Source: an uncultured Prevotellaceae bacterium (GTDB lineage: Bacteria; Bacteroidota; Bacteroidia; Bacteroidales; Bacteroidaceae). Taken from it: a stretch of 64,000 bases of DNA. Position numbers and translations under genes: made by a program. The notes below the pieces were generated by a model. That model saw only the letters and a list, made by a program, of their open reading frames with translations, was not told the DNA's origin and did no database searches. Positions 50,930 to 58,314 of the stretch are shown here, in pieces. Location of the stretch: contig ONCG01000003.1 of assembly GCA_900316285.1 (NCBI GenBank), positions 62,001 to 126,000 of the forward strand, read 5' to 3'. Each line of letters starts with the position of its first letter. Positions within the stretch are counted from its first letter, which is position 1.

Positions 50930-52474
50930 TCATCCCCTATGCAACCACTTCGTAAGCAGGAAACCGATGAGGAAGATGGTGATGGTGCCGAAGACGATGG
51001 CGAGGTATTCGTGGATGCCGCTATTGCCCAACGAAATCCAAGCGATGACGAGGAACCCGCAAACCACACCGATGGCAGCATCGATGTTGCGAGCCTTGCG
51101 CGAGAGGAATCCCAGCAAGAACAGGCCGAGCATGCCACCGGAGAAGATACTGGAGAGCTTCCACCACGAGTCGAGAATGCTGTCTACATTCACCAAGGCC
51201 AATGCGATGAGGATGCCCAACACGCCAATGACCAAGCTGGAAAGGCGGAGGACAAGAAGCCCACCCCCACCTATTTCACCTGCTGTAGGGACGGGGTTCA
51301 TTCCCCGTCCGCATTTTGCCTCATCGCTTGCGGATGGGGAATGAACCCCATCCCTACAAATTGCAGACTGGCTGGATAACCTTCTCCAAAAATCACTCAG
51401 CACCACCGTTGCTCCTGAGGTAATGCTGGTGGAGACGGTGCTCATGCCGGCAGCGAAGATGCTGGCGACAAGCAGGCCGGTGAGGCCCGTGGGCAGGACG
51501 TGAACGATGAAGAATGGGAACACCTCGTCGCCTTTGAGAGGTTGAGAAGTTGAAGAGTTGAGGAGTTGAGAAGCCAGTTCTGGGGTGGCATGGTAGTAGC
51601 TCCAAAGGGCGGTGCCGATGAGGAAGAACACCGCAGAGACGGGAATAAACAGATACCCTCCGAAGAGGGCGGAGAAGCGGGCTTCGCGGTCCGACTTCGC
51701 GGCATGATAGCGCTGCACGTAGTTTTGGTCGATGCCGTAGTTTTGCAGATTCGTGAAGATGCCATACACCAGGCACACCCAGAACGTGCTCTCGCCAAGC
51801 GTGGTCAGCGAGAACGAACCCAACGAGAACTTATCGGCCTCCCACGCCATGCGCATCGACTCCACAGGACCGCCGGGGTGAGCAAACAACAAGATGCAGA
51901 GGCAGACCAGTGCACCGCCAATCATGATGAATCCCTGAATGGCATCCGCCCAGATCACTCCCTTCACACCGCCGAGCATGCTATAGGCGATGATGGCGAT
52001 ACTGGTGAGGACGATGACCATGCGTATGTCCCACCCGAGCAGCAGGTTCATCGGCAGCGCTAACAGATAGACAATAGTGCCGATGCGGGCAATCTGCGTG
52101 AGCAGGTAGCAGGCCGACGCATACCAGCGTGCCCAGAGGCCGAAGCGCTCCTCCAGAAACGAGTAGGCCGAGACGCTCGTCTGCTTCCTGTAGAACGGCA
52201 CAAACCACCGCGCCGCCACCCACGACGCCACGGGTATGGACAGGCTGAACACAAAGGCATTCCAGTTCGAGTCGTAGGCCTTGCCGGGATAGCCGAGGTA
52301 GCTGATGCTGCTCACATAGGTAGAGAAGATGCTCATGCCGACCACCCAACCGGGCAGGCTGCGTCCTGCCGATGTGAAGTCGTCGGCCGTTGCCTTCCTA
52401 CTATAGAACGATGCCCCGAACAGCACGATGCCACCGGTGAAAACGAAGAAGATAATCAGGTCGATAATATTCAT
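50930..52474 (-). CDS. Sodium:solute symporter (SSS family) with in-frame palindromic insertion
   Basis: 514 residues, about 13 TM helices, sugar/anion-symporter type. 'SYLGYPGKAYDSNWNAFVFS' and 'QNYVQRYHAAKSDREARFSA' are typical of SSS proteins related to SglT/PutP and possible sialic-acid or sugar transport. Substrate not assignable. Two short insertions differ from family sequence: 'LLNSSTSQPLKG' from a TCAACTC-like repeat at 51531-51574, and a loop read as 'SQSAICRDGVHSPSASDE' then 'AKCGRGMNPVPTAGE', encoded by a dimeric hairpin at 51284-51358. Both are in extramembrane loops. Confidence 0.85.
   Translation of the reverse strand: MNIIDLIIFFVFTGGIVLFGASFYSRKATADDFTSAGRSLPGWVVGMSIFSTYVSSISYLGYPGKAYDSNWNAFVFSLSIPVASWVAARWFVPFYRKQTSVSAYSFLEERFGLWARWYASACYLLTQIARIGTIVYLLALPMNLLLGWDIRMVIVLTSIAIIAYSMLGGVKGVIWADAIQGFIMIGGALVCLCILLFAHPGGPVESMRMAWEADKFSLGSFSLTTLGESTFWVCLVYGIFTNLQNYGIDQNYVQRYHAAKSDREARFSALFGGYLFIPVSAVFFLIGTALWSYYHATPELASQLLNSSTSQPLKGDEVFPFFIVHVLPTGLTGLLVASIFAAGMSTVSTSITSGATVVLSDFWRRLSSQSAICRDGVHSPSASDEAKCGRGMNPVPTAGEIGGGGLLVLRLSSLVIGVLGILIALALVNVDSILDSWWKLSSIFSGGMLGLFLLGFLSRKARNIDAAIGVVCGFLVIAWISLGNSGIHEYLAIVFGTITIFLIGFLLTKWLHRG
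51284..51358. repeat. Dimeric TGTAGGG hairpin inside symporter gene
   Basis: Arms 51284-51313 and 51329-51358. The inner stem is GACGGGG/CCCCGTC in one arm and GATGGGG/CCCCATC in the other, a compensatory pair of differences. Confidence 0.9.
51531..51574. repeat. TTGAGAAG-type microsatellite inside symporter gene
   Basis: Degenerate repeat GAGGTTGAGAAGTTGAAGAGTTGAGGAG yields 'NSSTSQPL' on the coding strand. Confidence 0.7.
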
Positions 52475-52598
52475 ATTAAAAGAAAATCCCCCCTATAGGA
52501 CGGCCGCGCAGAGCGCGAAGTTAAAAGTTAATAGTGAAAAATGAAGGTAATTATATACTTTCTGTCCCTACATCCCCAATTGCGACGAACACCCAAGC
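52475..52598. other. Intergenic spacer upstream of symporter
   Basis: AT-rich with TAAAAGTTAATAGTGAAAAATG and an outlying TGTCCCTACA piece. No promoter of consensus quality seen, no gene. Confidence 0.4.
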
Positions 52599-52681
52599 GT
52601 AGGGGCAGACCCCCGTGTCTGCCCGAACAGCTGACACATGATGGGCACAAAGGGCGGGCAGACACGGGGGTCTGCCCCTAC
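52599..52681. repeat. Dimeric TAGGGGCAGAC hairpin, perfect 27-bp arms
   Basis: Arms 52599-52625 and 52655-52681 are exact inverted repeats; each includes an inner GGGCAGAC/GTCTGCCC stem. Related single copies occur near 61200-61345 and 62875-62990. Confidence 0.88.
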
Positions 52682-52770
52682 GGTCGGCTGCATATGCATT
52701 CGTCCCTTTTCTTCCCTTTTCTTCCCTTTTCTCCCCTTTATACCCTTTATGCCCTTTATGCCCTTTTTCG
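52682..52770. repeat. Pyrimidine-rich CCCTTTT tandem repeat
   Basis: ATTCGTCCCTTTTCTTCC and CCCTTTATGCC units run into the stop of the ABC gene. The same element, inverted, lies at 61010-61105, including the shared AAAAGGGACGAATGCA block. Confidence 0.75.
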
Positions 52771-54837
52771 TCACGCCAACAGCGACGTGTCGCCGGTATA
52801 CAGCTGATAATACCTGCCACGCAGGCGGATGAGTTCGTCGTGCGACCCATGCTCGATGATGCGCCCGTGGTCGAGGACGATGATCTGGTCGGCATTGCGT
52901 ACGGTGGAGAGACGGTGGGCGATGACGAAGGTGGTGCGCCCTCGCATGATGCTATCCATGCCGCGCTGCACCAGCTGCTCCGTGTGGGTGTCGATGGAGC
53001 TAGTGGCCTCGTCGAGTATGAGCACGGGCGGATTCGCCACAGCTGCTCGCGCAATCGCCAACAACTGGCGCTCGCCCTGCGAGAGGTTGCCGCCGTCGCC
53101 GCTGAGCATCGTGTGATAGCCGTCGGCGAGACGCAGGATGAAGTCGTCGGCACCCACCAGCCGTGCAGCCTCGCGGCACTCCTCGTCGGTGGCATCCAGT
53201 CGGCCGTAGCGGATGTTGTCGAGCACCGATGCCGTGAAGAGATGCGTCTCCTGCAACACAATGCTCATCGAACTGCGCAAGGCATCGAGCTTGATGTCGT
53301 TGATGGGAATGCCATCGTAGAAGATAGCACCCCCTTCTGCCCTCGAAGCACCCCCTTCGTCCCCCGAAGCCCCCCCTACTGCCCCCGAGGGGGCTTCTAT
53401 AGCATTGGTGGCAGCAGACGGGGCACTAGTGTCCCCCTCGGGGGACGTAGGGGGGGCTTCGGGGGACGAAGGGGGGGCTACATTATAGAAGCGGTTGATG
53501 AGGTTGATAATCGTGGTCTTGCCGGCACCCGTTCCGCCGACGAAGGCAATCTTCTGTCCGGGCAGCGTGTTGATGTTGATGTCGTAGAGCACCTGTTTCT
53601 CAGGCACATAGCCGAAGTTTACATGCCGGAAGTCCACGTCGCCCCGCACTGGAATGCCCCCTCCCTTGGGGAGGGTCTGGGTGGGCTCTGTCCACTTCCC
53701 ATCCTCCATCGTCACCGTACCATGATCCTCCTCCGGCTCGGCATCCATCAGCTTGAACACACGCTCGGCACCCACCGATGCATTCAGCACGGAGTTAATC
53801 TGCTGCGACACATGGCTGATGGGTTGTGTAAAACTCTTGTTCAGCTGCAGGAAGGCAACAATCGTACCGAGCGAGATTGTGAATTGCCAAGCACCGACGT
53901 GATAACTACCCAATGCTATCGACGCACCCACCACGGCAATCAGCACATAGCCCAACTGTCCCAGGTTGCCGTTCACCGGCATCACGATGCTCGCGATGCG
54001 ATTCGCGTTGCATGCCGACGATCGCAGCTGCTCGTTGATGCGCTCGAAGTCGTCGACGGCCTGCTCCTCGTGGCAGAACGTCTTCACCACCTTCTGACCC
54101 GTCATCATCTCCTCGATGAAGCCGTTCACGCTGGCCAGCGACTCCTGCTGCGTGCGGAAGTAGCCGCGCGACCACTTGCCAAGCCGCGTGGTGGCTATCG
54201 ACATCAGCACGGCGATGAAGATGCTCACACACGTCAGCGGAATGCTCAGCACCATCATCGACGTGAACGTCACGACAATCGTAATCAGCGAATTGAACAC
54301 CTGCGCCATGCTCGTCGAGATCACCTGTCGCAGCGAGTCCACATCGTTCGTGTAGGTCGACATCAGCTCGCCATGCGAGTGGGAGTCGAAGTAGCTCAGC
54401 GGCAGACGCTCCATACGCTCAAAGAGCTGCTTGCGCAACCGCAGCTGCGTGCCCTGCGACACGTAGATCATCAGCCGGTTGTAGGTGTACGAGCATGCCA
54501 CACCCAGCAGCAGGATCAGTCCGAGCTTCAGCAGCGCCTGCAGCAGCGGATAGTAAGCCGCCGCGCCCAATGGTGCCGCCATGCCTGCCGCCCCCGACGA
54601 CGCCACGAGTGGCACGATGTAGTCGTCGATGAGCGTACGTGTGAACAGCGTCGATGCCAGCGAGGTCACCGACGAGATGGCGATGCACACCAGCACCGTG
54701 AGCACCATCCACTTATAGTGCTTCATCACCAGCCGCAGCAGTCTGATCAGTGTCGACCGCTGTTGCTTGTCTATCTTCTGGAACCCCGCCTGTGCGCGTG
54801 GTCCCCCATGATTCCTGTTGAAATTCGGTTGTCGCAT
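52771..54837 (-). CDS. ABC exporter (fused TMD-NBD, MsbA-like) with repeat insertions in the NBD
   Basis: 688 residues. Six-TM export domain, ABC_membrane type ('YFDSHSHGELMSTYTNDVDS' with coupling-helix signature), then an NBD: Walker A 'GGTGAGKTTIINLINRFY', Q-loop 'IVLQETHLFTAS', signature 'LSQGERQLLAIARA', Walker B 'VLILDEATSSIDTHTE', H-loop 'FVIAHRLSTV'. Two inserts are not family sequence: a Pro/Ser/Gly stretch of about 50 residues, 'APPSSPEAPPTSPEGDT' and on, between Walker A and the D-loop (nt 53325-53482), and 'EPTQTLPKGGGIPVRGD' (nt 53648-53695). It is likely the partner of the ABC gene at 55261-57210 as a heterodimer; both NBDs look complete. Confidence 0.88.
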   Translation of the reverse strand: MRQPNFNRNHGGPRAQAGFQKIDKQQRSTLIRLLRLVMKHYKWMVLTVLVCIAISSVTSLASTLFTRTLIDDYIVPLVASSGAAGMAAPLGAAAYYPLLQALLKLGLILLLGVACSYTYNRLMIYVSQGTQLRLRKQLFERMERLPLSYFDSHSHGELMSTYTNDVDSLRQVISTSMAQVFNSLITIVVTFTSMMVLSIPLTCVSIFIAVLMSIATTRLGKWSRGYFRTQQESLASVNGFIEEMMTGQKVVKTFCHEEQAVDDFERINEQLRSSACNANRIASIVMPVNGNLGQLGYVLIAVVGASIALGSYHVGAWQFTISLGTIVAFLQLNKSFTQPISHVSQQINSVLNASVGAERVFKLMDAEPEEDHGTVTMEDGKWTEPTQTLPKGGGIPVRGDVDFRHVNFGYVPEKQVLYDININTLPGQKIAFVGGTGAGKTTIINLINRFYNVAPPSSPEAPPTSPEGDTSAPSAATNAIEAPSGAVGGASGDEGGASRAEGGAIFYDGIPINDIKLDALRSSMSIVLQETHLFTASVLDNIRYGRLDATDEECREAARLVGADDFILRLADGYHTMLSGDGGNLSQGERQLLAIARAAVANPPVLILDEATSSIDTHTEQLVQRGMDSIMRGRTTFVIAHRLSTVRNADQIIVLDHGRIIEHGSHDELIRLRGRYYQLYTGDTSLLA
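53325..53482. repeat. GC-rich inverted-repeat block inside ABC gene
   Basis: CCCCCTTCGTCCCCCGAAGC and GCTTCGGGGGACGAAGGGGG are inverted copies around a CCCCCGAGGGGGC core, in frame with the ABC protein. Confidence 0.88.
53648..53695. repeat. Second short palindromic insertion in the same ABC gene
   Basis: GCACTGGAATGCCCCCTCCC / GGGAGGGTCTGGG, read as the 'TLPKGGGIP' segment just before the NBD's 'VDFRHVNFGY'. Confidence 0.7.
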
Positions 54838-54840
54838 AAA

Positions 54841-55060
54841 TAATTGGCCCTTCGGGCGGGTAATGCGCCTGTGGCGCAGTGTAAAGCAGCAGAGCTGCGG
54901 GTAAGGCGCCTGCGGCGCGAGTAAAGCCCTTCGGACGAGTAAAGCCCTTCGGGCGGTTAAGAAATGTTGAGAGCCCTTCGGGCGGTTAAGAAGCGCTGCG
55001 CGCGGTTGAGAATAGTTCAGATGTAGGGACGCGGCGTGCCGCGTTACTGGAGCAGGAAAA
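54841..55060. repeat. Array of mini-hairpins with varying stems and constant linkers
   Basis: Stems GCCCTTCGGGC, GCGCCTGTGGCGC, GCAGCAGAGCTGC, GGCGCCTGCGGCGCC, CCCTTCGG, GAAGCGCTGCGCGC and more are each followed by GTAAAG/GTTAAGA/GTTGAGA linkers, so the stems change together on both sides. It ends in a TGTAGGG half-element at about 55022-55051. Confidence 0.85.
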
Positions 55061-55139
55061 CTATAAACTTGAAACTAGAACTTTTGGAGCAGCGAGTGCA
55101 AAGAGTAGCTTGCTTCATCTTTACCGAGTCGTGACAAAA

Positions 55140-55258
55140 GTCATGGTACGAAGTAACATAAACCAGAAACTAGAAACCAGAAACCAGAAACTAGAAACCA
55201 GAAACTAGAAACCAGAAACTAGAAACCAGAAACTAGAAACCAGAAACCAGAAACTGAT
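55140..55258. repeat. AACCAGAAACTAG tandem array
   Basis: More than ten 7/13-bp AACCAG/AAACTAG units in a row, followed by TCAACTCTCAACTTTA. No gene is seen between 54838 and 55260. Confidence 0.85.
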
Positions 55259-55260
55259 CC

Positions 55261-57210
55261 TCAACTCTCAACTTTATCAAAATCCCCCGTTCCCAGGCTC
55301 TGCAGCTCGTTCACCTCACGATAGAACTGATTCGTCTCGAGCAGGTGCTCGTGCGTGTCGTAGCCCGTCACGTGTCCGCCCTCCATCACCAGGATGCGGT
55401 CGCAGTGCTGCACCGACGAGATGCGCTGGGCAATGATCAGCTTCGTCATCTCCGGCAGCTGCGTGCGGAACGCCCGCTGTATCTTCCGGTCGGTATCGGT
55501 GTCGCAGGCCGACGTGGAGTCGTCGAGGATGAGAATCTTCGGATGGCGCAGCAGGGCGCGTGCGATGCAGAGTCGCTGCTTCTGTCCACCGCTCACGTTC
55601 GTGCCACCCTGCTCGATGTGGGTGTCGTAGCCGTTCGGCATCTCCATGATGAACTCATCGGCCTGTGCCATGCGGCATGCCTCGCGACACTCCTCCAGCG
55701 TGGCATCGCTGCGACCCCACCGCAGGTTGTCGAGTATCGAGCCGGTGAACAGCGTGTTCTGCTGCAGCACCACTGCCACCGCCGAGCGCAGCGTCTTCAG
55801 GTCGTAGTCCTTCACGTTGCGGCCGCCCACCAGCACATTGCCCTTCGTGGCGTCATAGAGTCGGCTCACCAGGCTCACCAGCGTCGACTTTCCCGAGCCG
55901 GTGCCGCCAATCACACCAATCGTCTCACCTGCCCCCACGCTGAACGTCACGTTGTACAAGGCAGAGCGGCGGGACAGAGACCCACTCCCCTGGCAGCCCT
56001 CCGTCGCAAATGGGGAATTCGCTCCCCTTTGTGGGGCCGCAGCCACATCAGTGGCTGCTCTGAAGACCCCAGTCGCCCGTGAAAGGAGGGGAGTAGATAC
56101 TCTCTCTGCTTGGCTTTCTTCCTGATTCTCTGCTTGGTTGGGCATTTCACTCCCCTCCCTACACGGGAGGGGCTGGGGGGTGGGTCTATAGTCAAACCTC
56201 ACCCCTTGGAACTCCAGGCTACTGTCGGCAACCTCCATCACCGGGTTCTCGGGGTTCACGATGTCCGGTTCCTCGTTGATCACCTCCGTCACACGCTTTG
56301 CCGAGGCAGCACTCTGTGTGAGCATCACGAAGATCATCGAGAGCATCATCAGCGCCTGCAGTATCGACATCACATACGTGAAGAGCGACGTCAGCTCACC
56401 CGTGGTCAGCGTACCACCGACGATGAAGTGGGCACCCCACCACGACAGGGCAATCATACAGCCATACACCACCATGTTCATCACTGGGTGGTTCAGCGCC
56501 ATCAAGCTTTCCGCGCGTACATATAATTTATATAGGCCCTCGGCAGCACGGGCGAACTTCTCGTTCTCGAACTTCTCGCGCACGAACGCCTTCACCACAC
56601 GGATGCCTGCGACGTTCTCGCCGACGCTCTCGTTCAGCGCGTCATACTTCTCGAACACCTGCTGGAACAGCTTCGACACCCGCGAGATGATCTGCCATAG
56701 CGACACCCCGAGCACCACCATCGCCACGATGAAGATGAGCGACAGCCGCGGGTCTATCACCAGGCACATCACCACGCTCAGCACCAGCCGGAACGGCGCA
56801 CGCACCGTCACACGCAGTATCTGCTGGAATGCCTGCTGCAGGTTCTGCACGTCCGTCGTCATGCGCGTCACCAGTCCTGCCGTGGAGTATTTGTCGATGT
56901 CGCTGAACGCAAACCGCTGAATGTTCCGGTACATCGCCGACCGCAGGTTCGCCGCGAAGCCCGTCGATGCCACTGCCGACGAGCGACCCGCCATGATGCC
57001 CAGTGCCAAGCTGACGAATGCCATCAGCAGCATCAGACCACCATAGCGGTACACATTCTCCATGTTCCCTGCATTGATGCCCTTGTCGATGAGCGATGCC
57101 GTCACCCATGGAATCAGCACGTCCATCACCACCTCCAGCGCCGTGAGCACCGGTGTCATCACCGCCGCCCACTTGTATTGTCCTATTTGTCTATAAAGAG
57201 TTTTTAGCAT
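55261..57210 (-). CDS. ABC exporter (fused TMD-NBD) with palindromic insertion before NBD
   Basis: 649 residues. Six TM helices, 'YSTAGLVTRMTTDVQNLQQA' intracellular loop, NBD with Walker A 'IGGTGSGKSTLVSLV', Q-loop 'VVLQQNTLFTGS', signature 'VSGGQKQRLCIARAL', Walker B 'ILILDDSTSACDTDT', H-loop 'IIAQRISSVQ' (Gln instead of His). About 70 residues inserted just before the first NBD strand read 'DYRPTPQPLPCREG', 'SEMPNQAENQEESQAERVST' and 'AAPQRGANSPFATEGCQG' in part. The first two match the MATE insert. A second nested palindrome element (shared with 62545-62710) interrupts that insert at nt 55990-56075. The Gln H-loop suggests this may be the catalytically weaker half of a heterodimer with the gene at 52771-54837. 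Confidence 0.88.
   Translation of the reverse strand: MLKTLYRQIGQYKWAAVMTPVLTALEVVMDVLIPWVTASLIDKGINAGNMENVYRYGGLMLLMAFVSLALGIMAGRSSAVASTGFAANLRSAMYRNIQRFAFSDIDKYSTAGLVTRMTTDVQNLQQAFQQILRVTVRAPFRLVLSVVMCLVIDPRLSLIFIVAMVVLGVSLWQIISRVSKLFQQVFEKYDALNESVGENVAGIRVVKAFVREKFENEKFARAAEGLYKLYVRAESLMALNHPVMNMVVYGCMIALSWWGAHFIVGGTLTTGELTSLFTYVMSILQALMMLSMIFVMLTQSAASAKRVTEVINEEPDIVNPENPVMEVADSSLEFQGVRFDYRPTPQPLPCREGSEMPNQAENQEESQAERVSTPLLSRATGVFRAATDVAAAPQRGANSPFATEGCQGSGSLSRRSALYNVTFSVGAGETIGVIGGTGSGKSTLVSLVSRLYDATKGNVLVGGRNVKDYDLKTLRSAVAVVLQQNTLFTGSILDNLRWGRSDATLEECREACRMAQADEFIMEMPNGYDTHIEQGGTNVSGGQKQRLCIARALLRHPKILILDDSTSACDTDTDRKIQRAFRTQLPEMTKLIIAQRISSVQHCDRILVMEGGHVTGYDTHEHLLETNQFYREVNELQSLGTGDFDKVES
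55990..56195. repeat. Nested palindromic insert inside ABC gene
   Basis: At 55997-56073 the CCGTCGCAAATGGGG...GGCTGCTCTGAAGACCCCAG unit (also near 62545-62710) interrupts the 100-bp core shared with MATE (56083-56190). Confidence 0.9.
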
Positions 57211-57391
57211 GAGGTATAGTTAAAAGTTGAGAGTTCTTTCCCCGCTTCGCTCTGAAAGCGCCCCTGCGGGTCGAGCGGAGTGTTTAGAGTCAGTTGACAG
57301 TTTAGAGTTGTAACGACTTTGAACGCGCGTAGCGCCTTACCCGCAGCTCTGCTGCTTTGCACTGCGACTCCGTCGCCTTGGCGCTCCGCGC
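57211..57391. repeat. Mini-hairpins and a CGAGCGGAG element upstream of ABC gene
   Basis: CTTTCCCCGCTTCGCTCTG and AGCGCCCCTGCGGGTCGAGC form an element whose inverse is found at 62996-63050. It is followed by TTTAGAGT units and stems GCAGCTCTGCTGC and GGCGCTCCGCGCC. No gene seen. Confidence 0.7.
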
Positions 57392-57802
57392 CTAGAGTAG
57401 CTTGAAGAAATACATCACTGCGGCATACGTCGCGGGCACGCCATTGGCGTGTCCTATCATCCGATACGACTGGTCCACCACCGTGCCATCGTCTTTCACC
57501 TTTCCGATGAAGCGATAGCTGCTGTCTTTCACCGTGCCGTCCTTCTCCACCTTTCCTATCATCCTATAGCTGCTGTCTTTTATCGTGCCGTCCGGCATGA
57601 TCTTCCCCACCAGCCAATAGTTTGCATTCTTGATGCTGCCGTCGCTTTCTATCTTTCCTATCATCCTATAGTTGGCATCCTTCACCACCCCATTCGCCTC
57701 CACGCGTCCCATCATCCGATATGACGCGTCCTTCAACACCTGAGCTGGCACCGTGAGCAACACCGCCCACAACAGCACCCAAAGCAATACTATTCGTTTC
57801 AT
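57392..57802 (-). CDS. Secreted 5-fold beta-flower-type repeat protein
   Basis: 136 residues from the ATG at 57802 (MKRIVLLWVLLWAVLLTVPAQ, a signal peptide). The larger frame from 58000 runs through a promoter and palindromic DNA and is rejected. The mature part has about five 21-residue repeats with the pattern 'KDSSYRMIGKVEKDGTVKD', matching NCBI's 5-fold beta-flower family in Bacteroidota. Likely periplasmic, function unknown. A conserved promoter directly precedes it with a 5-nt leader. Confidence 0.82.
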   Translation of the reverse strand: MKRIVLLWVLLWAVLLTVPAQVLKDASYRMMGRVEANGVVKDANYRMIGKIESDGSIKNANYWLVGKIMPDGTIKDSSYRMIGKVEKDGTVKDSSYRFIGKVKDDGTVVDQSYRMIGHANGVPATYAAVMYFFKLL

Positions 57803-57807
57803 ATCGG

Positions 57808-57838
57808 CAAAGGTACAAATTAGTGAGCGAAATGCAAA
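57808..57838 (-). promoter_or_regulatory. Promoter for beta-flower gene, near-leaderless
   Basis: Minus strand TACCTTTG (57815-57808) with TTTG (57838-57835), 19-nt spacer; five bases then separate it from the ATG. Confidence 0.65.
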
Positions 57839-58240
57839 ACAAAAAACATTTTTTTTGATTTCATTTCCGCGCTCGGCGACGAAGGAGACGCTTTCGTAGC
57901 AAAGCGGAGAAAGAACGAAAGTACCTTCAGCGCAGCTAAAGATACGAAAAATTGAGCGCAATACATTTGAGTTTCCTTGATAAGGAAACGGCGTAAGCAA
58001 AGGTTATAAAGCTGAATAAAAGTGGCCGACGAAGAATCATCGGCCAATGATATGGAGCTTACGGGCAGGAGAGATACTCCATCCATAAGCGCTGCAAAGG
58101 TACGAAAAAGTAAAGAGAAATACAAAACAAAACTCATTATTTTTGGCAATTACCTACTTTTCACCCCCGTCCATGTAAAGGCAGATAGGGCATTGTTCCC
58201 TAAAAAAAACTACAATCCTCAGAAAAAAAACGAGTGTTCC
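57839..58240. other. Intergenic region with a second minus-strand promoter and short palindromes
   Basis: A second consensus promoter on the minus strand is TACCTTTG (58102-58095) with TTTG (58126-58123), 20-nt spacer. Downstream are CTTTCGTAGCAAAGCGGAG (kin of 62735-62760) and a GGCCGA/TCGGCC hairpin near 58024-58047. A small frame from 58149 is present but has no family resemblance, so I do not call it a gene. Confidence 0.5.
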
Positions 58241-58272
58241 TTTCGGCTTTTCAGAAAAAAGCTGTACTTTTG
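58241..58272 (+). promoter_or_regulatory. Candidate promoter for the fimbrial-type lipoprotein
   Basis: TTTC (58241-58244), then TACTTTTG (58265-58272), with a 20-nt spacer; the ATG follows at 58315. Confidence 0.5.
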
Positions 58273-58314
58273 CAATCAGAACGGTAATTTAAAAACTATC
58301 AAACAATAATAGTC

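Noticed and set aside
52840-54843. Plus-strand frame of 667 codons across the ABC exporter gene
   Set aside because: Shadow of the GC-rich coding strand; the minus strand has complete ABC signatures.
54841-55060. A CRISPR array
   Set aside because: Units are short palindromes with different stems and short linkers; there are no constant 25-37-bp repeats, no spacers of uniform length and no cas genes.
55140-55258. CRISPR-like or VNTR regulatory array made of AACCAGAAACTAG units
   Set aside because: It is a simple microsatellite with no spacers.
57803-58000. N-terminal extension of the beta-flower gene
   Set aside because: It lies through a promoter and palindromic DNA; the signal peptide starts at 57802.
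57820-58149. A 109-codon minus-strand frame upstream of the beta-flower gene
   Set aside because: No signal, family or codon support; it overlaps two promoters and palindrome DNA.
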